From: SAR324 cluster bacterium
GTDB lineage: Bacteria > SAR324 > JACQKK01
NCBI GenBank assembly: GCA_027296185.1
Contig: JAPUJL010000056.1
Coordinates: forward strand, 1 to 23,412
Length of the DNA stretch: 23,412 bases
Direction: 5' to 3'
Shown: one piece after another, positions 18,758 through 23,412 of the stretch
Position numbering within the stretch: position 1 is the first letter of the stretch
Layout of the letters: each line of letters begins with the position of its first letter
Made by a program: the position numbers and the translations under genes
The notes under the pieces: model-generated
Seen by the model: only the letters and a program-made list of their open reading frames with translations
What the model was told of the DNA's origin: nothing
Databases searched by the model: none

Positions 18758-19636
18758 ATGCCCGACAGCACACCCACCGTTCCGCTCCCCGCCAGCCGCT
18801 TCGTCCTACGCAACGGGCTGAGCCTGCACCATCTCGAGTGGAGTGGCAACGGCGCCGACCCGCTCGTGATGCTGCACGGCATCCGGCTCCATTCCCACTG
18901 CTGGAGCCACTTCAGCCGCGCCTACAGTGGCCGCCACCGGATCCTGGCCCTGGACGCCCGGGGCCACGGGGAGAGCGAATGGGGAGCGCCGGAGGATTAT
19001 CGCCTCCACGACTTCAACGAGGACCTGGCATCGGTGATGGACGGCAGTGGGCTGCGCGAAGCAACCCTGATCGGCCATTCCCTGGGAGGTCGCACGGCGA
19101 TGCTTTACGCCCACCTCCACCCGGAGCGGGTGAAGCGGCTGGTGCTGGTCGATATCGGCCCCAGCCTGCCCGACGGGCCGCAGGTGAAGGATTTTTCCCG
19201 CATGACCGAAACGCCGCCTCCAAAGGATTTCGCCAGCCACGAGGAGGCCACGGAATACCTGGCCGCCATTCTCCACCGGGCGCCCCGGGAGATGATCGAG
19301 GAGAGCGTGCGCCACGGCATGCGCGAAACGGAGGGCGGGCGCTTCACCTGGAAGTACGATCCGGCCCTGGGCGGGCCCCCCCTGCCCCGGGCGGGCAAGC
19401 CGGAATGGGACCTGTGGGAGGTGGCCGCTTCCATCCGCTGCCCCACCCTGTTGCTCTACGGCGAGCACAGCCAGGTGGTGACCGATGAAATCGCCGAACG
19501 GATGGTGCGGGAGATGCCCGACTGCCGCGCGGAACGCATTCCCGAGGCGGGCCATGCGCTCTTCACCGAGCAGCCCGAAGCCTTTGCGCGGAGTGTGGGG
19601 AAGTTTCTCGCCGACGATGCCGGGGAGTCCGCATGA
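18758..19636 (+). CDS. Alpha/beta hydrolase
   Basis: The 292-residue protein is a cytoplasmic serine hydrolase of the alpha/beta fold; no signal peptide is seen. The oxyanion segment is LHGIRLHSHCW (39-49), the nucleophile elbow GHSLGG places S108, and H266 in PEAGHALF is the catalytic His. The acid is probably in the strand around 230-240, or D132 as in some BioH-like enzymes. The substrate cannot be predicted. Its stop overlaps the next start (ATGA at 19633-19636), so it is coupled to the phosphoesterase. Confidence 0.9.
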   Translation: MPDSTPTVPLPASRFVLRNGLSLHHLEWSGNGADPLVMLHGIRLHSHCWSHFSRAYSGRHRILALDARGHGESEWGAPEDYRLHDFNEDLASVMDGSGLREATLIGHSLGGRTAMLYAHLHPERVKRLVLVDIGPSLPDGPQVKDFSRMTETPPPKDFASHEEATEYLAAILHRAPREMIEESVRHGMRETEGGRFTWKYDPALGGPPLPRAGKPEWDLWEVAASIRCPTLLLYGEHSQVVTDEIAERMVREMPDCRAERIPEAGHALFTEQPEAFARSVGKFLADDAGESA

Positions 19637-20388
19637 GGCCCCCGCTCCGCATCGCCCATGCTTCCGACATTCACCTGGACACGGACTATCACGAGGGCGA
19701 TACGAATCTGGGGCTGCGCGACTACTACCGTGGGGTGTTCGATGATCTGCTGCGCGCCATCGTCGGTCACGCGCCCGAGCTGATGCTCCTGCCCGGCGAC
19801 CTGTTCGATTCCAACCGCGCCTCCCCGGATACCGTGATCTGGGCTGCCGAGCGGCTCGCGTCGCTGCCCTTCCCGGTCGCGATGATCCCCGGCAACCATG
19901 ACTGCCTGGACGAGGGGGCGATCTACACGCGCTTCGATTTCGACCGGCCCCCCGGGTTGCACTTCATCGGCGCGGCCGATGGGGAGCGGCGCCGCCTGGC
20001 CGAGCTCCCGGTTAACGTCTGGGGGCGAGGAATGATCCAGCACCACCCGAAATTTCGGCCCTTGGCCAAAACGCCCGAGCCCGAGCCCGGCCGCTGGAAC
20101 CTGGGGCTGGGCCATGGCATCTACACGGGCAGCGAGGGCAACGACTACCGCTCTTCGCCCATCGGTGCCTCGGAGATCGCCGAGAGCGGTTTCGACTACC
20201 TGGCCCTCGGCCACCACCACGCGCTCTTGGACGTCTCCCAGGGCGATACGGGCGCCTACTTCTCCGGCGCCCCGGTCCCCATCTCGCCCGACAGGAAAGG
20301 CACCTACCTCATCGTGGAACTGGCCGAAGGCCGCCCCCCCACCGTCACCATCCACCACCTGGATCGATCCCGCTCCGGCTCCAGCTGA
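19633..20388 (+). CDS. SbcD-like metallophosphoesterase
   Basis: The 251-residue protein has the five metal-binding blocks of calcineurin-like phosphoesterases: D12-x-H14 (ASDIHLD), GDLFDS with D56, GNHD (87-90), a His in LGLGHG (H161) and GHHH (193-196). This arrangement resembles the nuclease part of SbcD/YhaO proteins, but it lacks the SbcD C-terminal capping region and no SbcC ATPase gene follows. It may be a nuclease or a phosphodiesterase of small molecules. Coupling to the alpha/beta hydrolase is the only functional hint. Confidence 0.88.
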   Translation: MRPPLRIAHASDIHLDTDYHEGDTNLGLRDYYRGVFDDLLRAIVGHAPELMLLPGDLFDSNRASPDTVIWAAERLASLPFPVAMIPGNHDCLDEGAIYTRFDFDRPPGLHFIGAADGERRRLAELPVNVWGRGMIQHHPKFRPLAKTPEPEPGRWNLGLGHGIYTGSEGNDYRSSPIGASEIAESGFDYLALGHHHALLDVSQGDTGAYFSGAPVPISPDRKGTYLIVELAEGRPPTVTIHHLDRSRSGSS

Positions 20389-20421
20389 GGAATCGTCTCA
20401 AGCGTTCAGCCGCGCGATTTT

Positions 20422-20501
20422 GTCATTTCGAGGCTTGCCCTGAGCCTGTCCAAGGGAGAGCGAGCAATGTCGAATGGACCGTTCGCGCCGCTCGGCATGA
20501 C
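20422..20501. repeat. Palindromic intergenic repeat element, 80 bp
   Basis: The ends are imperfect inverted repeats: GTCATTTCGAG (20422-20432) and CTCGGCATGAC (20491-20501) match at 9 of 11 positions. Inside, CATTTCGA/TCGAATG and GCTTGC/GCGAGC form further nested arms around 20424-20476. The core CCTTGGACAGGCTCAGGGC (minus strand) resembles a motif I know from dispersed repeats in many environmental genomes. It lies between two convergent genes and could end transcription from both. No transposase is present. Confidence 0.7.
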
Positions 20502-20535
20502 CGTTGCGCTGGATGCGCGGCTGGTCGAGCTGGAA

Positions 20536-20967
20536 TCAGTAGGGCTCGCGGGACATATAGAGCGTCCAGTCCAGGTAGTAGGCCTTGTGGACGCCGTAGT
20601 CGAAGGCGCGGAAGCGGAACTCCTCCGCATCCACGTCCGCCCCTCGCGACTGGATCTGCTCGTGGACCGAGCGGATGTCTTCCAGCAGCGGCGGCACGAT
20701 GGCCAAGTGCTCGGCGACGTAGGGGGAAAGCTCCCGCTCGATGAAGCCCAGGCACAGCCCCAGCAACGCGAAGCGCAGATACTCCTGCAGCGCGGCCGCG
20801 GCGGCTTCCGGGAGGAATTGCTCGAACACCCCCAGCCAGTCGCGGGCCTTCTCCATGCTTTCCACCCGCCGGATCAGAGCCTGGGACTGCTCCTCCCGCG
20901 GCTCGCCCATGCCCGGCATCTCGACCAGGCTGGCGAACAGTTCCTTGCGATCGGGGTTGAGGGCCAT
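20536..20967 (-). CDS. Unrecognised helical protein, 143 residues
   Basis: I do not recognise this protein. ATG at 20967 (MALNPDRKEL) was chosen because the upstream part of the longer frame is Pro/Arg-rich and lacks a good start. The chain is mostly helical with a hydrophobic stretch LRFALLGLCLGFI (about 64-76) that could be a buried helix or a weak membrane segment. The C-terminus has clustered aromatics (FDYGVHKAYYLDWTLYM). It lies downstream of lpxC in the same direction. The 219-bp gap between them holds only GC-rich hairpins (for example GGCGGC-CGGT-GCCGCC). Confidence 0.65.
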   Translation of the reverse strand: MALNPDRKELFASLVEMPGMGEPREEQSQALIRRVESMEKARDWLGVFEQFLPEAAAAALQEYLRFALLGLCLGFIERELSPYVAEHLAIVPPLLEDIRSVHEQIQSRGADVDAEEFRFRAFDYGVHKAYYLDWTLYMSREPY

Positions 20968-21186
20968 CGGCGATCCGATCCGTACCGCCGCCACACAACG
21001 CCGGGCGTGGGCGGGCGGCGGAAGATCAGCGGGAGCGGTGTGGATGCGGCGCGGCGTGTAAGTCAGCGCCGGCAGCGCGACGCGGGGCGGCGGCCGGTGC
21101 CGCCCTCGACCGAATCGGTTGGAGTCGGAGGGGGTCGGGTCCGCCGGCGGGTAAGCCGGTGGGCACACAGCAAAGAGTGGGTTCGG

Positions 21187-22068
21187 TCACACCGCCTGGG
21201 CGCGTGGAGCTTCTCCGGAATCGATCAGTTCCCAATTTTCCGGGGTTTCCAGCAGCGCCTGCACCAGCCGCAAGTTGAGGGCGTGGCCCGATTTCTGGCC
21301 CCGGTACTCCGCCAGCAGGGGATAGCCCGCCAGGGACAGGTCGCCGATCGCGTCCAGGATCTTGTGACGCACAAACTCGTCCTCGTAGCGCAGCCCTTCC
21401 GGGTTGAGCACGGAGCCGTCGCGGCCGAGCCCCACGCAGTTCTCCAGCCCCACGCCCAGGGCGAGGCCCTTGCGCTGGAGGGCCTGGAGATCTTTCTCGA
21501 ACCCGAAGGTGCGGGCCTTGGATATCTCGTTGACGAAGGTACGGGGGGTAAGCGGGATGGAGCGGGACTGCACCTGGATCGCCGGATGGTCGAAGTCGAT
21601 CTCGAAGCTGAAAATCGGAATCGGCGAGGGATAGAGCCCGGCGGTGCGCGTCTCTCCTTTCACCACGATCGGCTCGAGCACACGGATGTAACGCTTGGGA
21701 ACCGGCTGCACCGTATAGCCCGCGGCCCGCAGGCTGTTGACGAATGGCAGGGCGCTGCCATCCATCACGGGGACCTCCCCGCCTTCCACCTCGACCAGCA
21801 AATTGTCGATCTCCAGGCCGTACACGGCAGCCATGAAATGCTCGACGGTACACACTTCCCGCCGCTTGCGCCCGATGCAGGTGCTGAGCCGGGTGCGGTT
21901 CACGTATTTGGCGCGGGCCTTGATATCGACCGCCTTGCGGCCTCGGGTGACTCGAAACACCACCCCATGATCGGCCGGGGCCGGGTGTACGACGATCTTG
22001 GCATCCTTGCCAGTGTGCAGCCCGATCCCGCGGATTTCGCAAGACCTGCGCAACGTCTTTTGGTGCAT
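21187..22068 (-). CDS. lpxC: UDP-3-O-acyl-N-acetylglucosamine deacetylase LpxC
   Basis: LpxC performs the committed step of lipid A synthesis in the cytoplasm, removing the acetyl group from UDP-3-O-acyl-GlcNAc with zinc. The 293-residue product carries all key residues: H77 with neighbouring E76 in TVEHFMAA, H235 and D239 in RHKILDAIGDL, and H262 in SGHALN. The N-terminus TLRRSCEIRGIGLHTG is also typical. The length is near the family norm. It stands apart from other lipid A or cell-division genes; in many proteobacteria lpxC follows ftsZ. An own promoter lies upstream. Confidence 0.97.
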   Translation of the reverse strand: MHQKTLRRSCEIRGIGLHTGKDAKIVVHPAPADHGVVFRVTRGRKAVDIKARAKYVNRTRLSTCIGRKRREVCTVEHFMAAVYGLEIDNLLVEVEGGEVPVMDGSALPFVNSLRAAGYTVQPVPKRYIRVLEPIVVKGETRTAGLYPSPIPIFSFEIDFDHPAIQVQSRSIPLTPRTFVNEISKARTFGFEKDLQALQRKGLALGVGLENCVGLGRDGSVLNPEGLRYEDEFVRHKILDAIGDLSLAGYPLLAEYRGQKSGHALNLRLVQALLETPENWELIDSGEAPRAQAV

Positions 22069-22069
22069 G

Positions 22070-22085
22070 ACTCGTGTCCCCGAGT
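22070..22085 (-). promoter_or_regulatory. Hairpin presenting the lpxC Shine-Dalgarno
   Basis: ACTCG and CGAGT form a perfect 5-bp stem around the loop GGGACA, ending one base before the lpxC ATG. The Shine-Dalgarno-like GGGGA (22081-22077) lies partly in the stem and partly in the loop, 8 nt from the start. It could modulate initiation; the stem is short. Confidence 0.35.
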
Positions 22086-22171
22086 GGGTCCCTTACTTTT
22101 GCGCTCCCCCATGTTGGGCGCGCGGTGGTCCATCTATCAGCCCTGCAATCGCCGGACCAATCCATGACCAT

Positions 22172-22200
22172 ATAATATCAGTCGCTTAGCATAGAAATTC
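22172..22200 (-). promoter_or_regulatory. Extended -10 promoter of lpxC
   Basis: On the minus strand TGATATTAT (22180-22172) gives an extended -10 (TGn plus TATTAT). A weak -35, GAATTT (22200-22195), lies 17 bp away. Transcription would start near 22165, leaving a leader of about 97 nt. The patch is markedly more AT-rich than its surroundings. Confidence 0.5.
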
Positions 22201-22291
22201 GTCTTTTGCGCCCATTTTTTGGGGTGATAATTACAACACCTGTGTCGAATTCTCCCCAGGCGCGCTGCTCGATCCGCCTCCGCTGCCGGAG

Positions 22292-23086
22292 TCACCACAA
22301 CTCCTCGAGCCAGATCGGCTCGACATATTGGGCGCTGCCCGCGTAATACTCCATCGCCTCCCACGGGTCGTAGGTCTCGCCATCGCCGGACGCCGCTTCC
22401 GCGGCGTCGCCGTTGTCGAAGGGTTCCTCCAGGAAGGATTCCTGCTTTCCCCGCTCCCGTTCCCAGTATTCGCGATTGAGCGTGGCGCCCTGGAGGATCA
22501 CGTCCTCGATCACCGACTCGCCGGAGATGGATTCGCCGGATTCCGTTTCGTAGGCGAGATCTCCTACCGAGATCTGACCGCCGACGATCTCATCCAATTC
22601 TGCGAAGAAATTGGAGCCGAGCGCCAGGTCGAATTTCCACTCGCGGTCCTCGAAGAAGGTTTCGTCGGACAGCATCGCCAGGAACGCCACCCGAAACGGA
22701 TCGATGCCCTTGTATTGGCAGATAGCCACTCGCAGGTCGTCCCAGCGGGGCGCGTCGTAGGGCATCTCCGGATCGGCGAACTCACCCGTCTCCAGGTCGA
22801 CGCGGGCGAAGATCTCGAAGTGCGCCAGGTACGATTGCCGCAACCGCAACAGCTTCCGGTAAACCTCGCGGCCCCGCGCGGTCGGCTGGAAGTGGTCGTC
22901 TTCTCCCACTTCGGCCAGATCTTCCTGCTGCAGGTAGCGGAACGTCGGTTCGAGGAACGCGTCGTCCCGCTCCTCGAGTAAAGCGGCGTGAAAGGCGCCG
23001 GCATCGGTGACGATCCGGTCCAAGAGGATCAGTGCGGCAAACCGCTGCCGCTGCTCGCTGCTTAGGGTATTCCGTTCTGGGCTCAT
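22292..23086 (-). CDS. Unrecognised acidic cytoplasmic protein, 264 residues
   Basis: I do not recognise this protein. It starts at an ATG preceded by GGGAGGA. The first 85 residues are helical and could form a winged helix (FLEPTFRYLQQEDLAEVGEDDHFQPTARGREVYRKLL). A middle part includes ARVDLETGEF and PYDAPRWDDLRVAICQYKGIDPFRVAFLAMLSD. The last third is very acidic and ends in aromatic clusters (PWEAMEYYAG, PIWLEELW). There is no signal peptide or membrane helix. A small hairpin (CTCCG-GCAG-CGGAG, 22278-22291) directly follows the stop, without a T tract. It may be a regulator or an adaptor; nothing beyond the shape supports this. Confidence 0.75.
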   Translation of the reverse strand: MSPERNTLSSEQRQRFAALILLDRIVTDAGAFHAALLEERDDAFLEPTFRYLQQEDLAEVGEDDHFQPTARGREVYRKLLRLRQSYLAHFEIFARVDLETGEFADPEMPYDAPRWDDLRVAICQYKGIDPFRVAFLAMLSDETFFEDREWKFDLALGSNFFAELDEIVGGQISVGDLAYETESGESISGESVIEDVILQGATLNREYWERERGKQESFLEEPFDNGDAAEAASGDGETYDPWEAMEYYAGSAQYVEPIWLEELW

Positions 23087-23250
23087 CCCGCCATCCTCCC
23101 GCTGCCGTTCGAGCCAGGCCCACGCGCGGGGTGCGGGTGCCGGTACGGCCCATCCATATTAACGACGATTCCCCTTGAGCGATTCCTGCCACATGGTTGG
23201 GCGCGGCGCAATGGTCCCACGGTTGGCCCGGTGCCGCTCCCGCGGAAGGC

Positions 23251-23292
23251 AAAAAAAGAAGGGCGCCTTTTCCGCTTCGAAAAGGCGCCCTT
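23251..23292 (-). terminator. Strong intrinsic terminator
   Basis: For minus-strand transcription, AAGGGCGCCTTTT and AAAAGGCGCCCTT form a perfect 13-bp stem (23292-23280 and 23271-23259) with an 8-nt loop. It is followed by one C and seven T. It ends the outer-membrane gene at the right edge. The gap 23087-23250 holds no other feature I can support. Confidence 0.95.
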
Positions 23293-23326
23293 TAAAACGA
23301 TGAGGTCGAAAGGATCGACCGTTCGG

Positions 23327-23412
23327 CTAGAAGCCCTGCCAGAAGTTCAACTCGAGGACGGCCGCGCTGTGCTCGTCTTCGCTGGCATCGGGAGCAATGG
23401 TGAGACTCCGAT
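23327..23412 (-). CDS. C-terminal end of an outer-membrane protein (partial)
   Basis: Only the last 28 codons lie in the window. The peptide ends AAVLELNFWQGF followed by TAG. A final amphipathic strand with terminal Phe is the signature of BAM-assembled beta-barrels. The strong terminator sits 34 bp after the stop. The rest of the gene is outside the window, so no family can be named. Confidence 0.65.
   Translation of the reverse strand, partial: RSLTIAPDASEDEHSAAVLELNFWQGF

Overview
This 23.4 kb window is GC-rich (roughly two thirds G+C by eye) and comes from a Gram-negative bacterium. The evidence is an lpxC gene (lipid A synthesis), two probable outer-membrane beta-barrel proteins ending in Phe, periplasmic AMIN domains and a complete mreC-mreD-mrdA set. 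The gene content fits Pseudomonadota or a neighbouring diderm phylum, but I cannot place it more finely. A selenocysteine tRNA shows that the organism probably makes selenoproteins; I see none inside the window.

Left part, plus strand (472-8382): a cell-elongation operon holding a highly divergent MreB-like protein, MreC, MreD and PBP2 (mrdA), then the Maf nucleotide pyrophosphatase, an outer-membrane barrel and an exported FG-GAP/VCBS-repeat protein. Several junctions overlap (ATGA or GTGA). rodA, which often follows mrdA, is absent. Upstream, selC (tRNA-Sec) is transcribed the other way from its own good promoter.

Middle part, minus strand (15596 down to 8403): a convergent gene series that starts at a strong sigma70-type promoter. 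It encodes a one-pass membrane coiled-coil protein, a bactofilin, a secreted AMIN-TPR protein whose reading frame is broken near 13334, a soluble PAS histidine kinase and an NtrC-type sigma54 activator. The TPR stop overlaps the kinase start, and the activator has an excellent Shine-Dalgarno sequence. Two facing operons for cell shape and envelope therefore meet tail to tail at 8382/8403. I consider the bactofilin, AMIN-TPR and two-component series the most interesting unit of the window.

Right part (15724-20388, plus): a class I glutamine amidotransferase, a CLC chloride transporter with CBS and RCK_C domains, an alpha/beta hydrolase and an overlapping SbcD-like metallophosphoesterase. An 80-bp palindromic repeat element lies after them. 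On the minus strand follow an unrecognised 143-residue helical protein, lpxC with an extended -10 promoter, and an unrecognised acidic 264-residue protein. At the right edge are a textbook intrinsic terminator and the 3' end of another outer-membrane protein gene.
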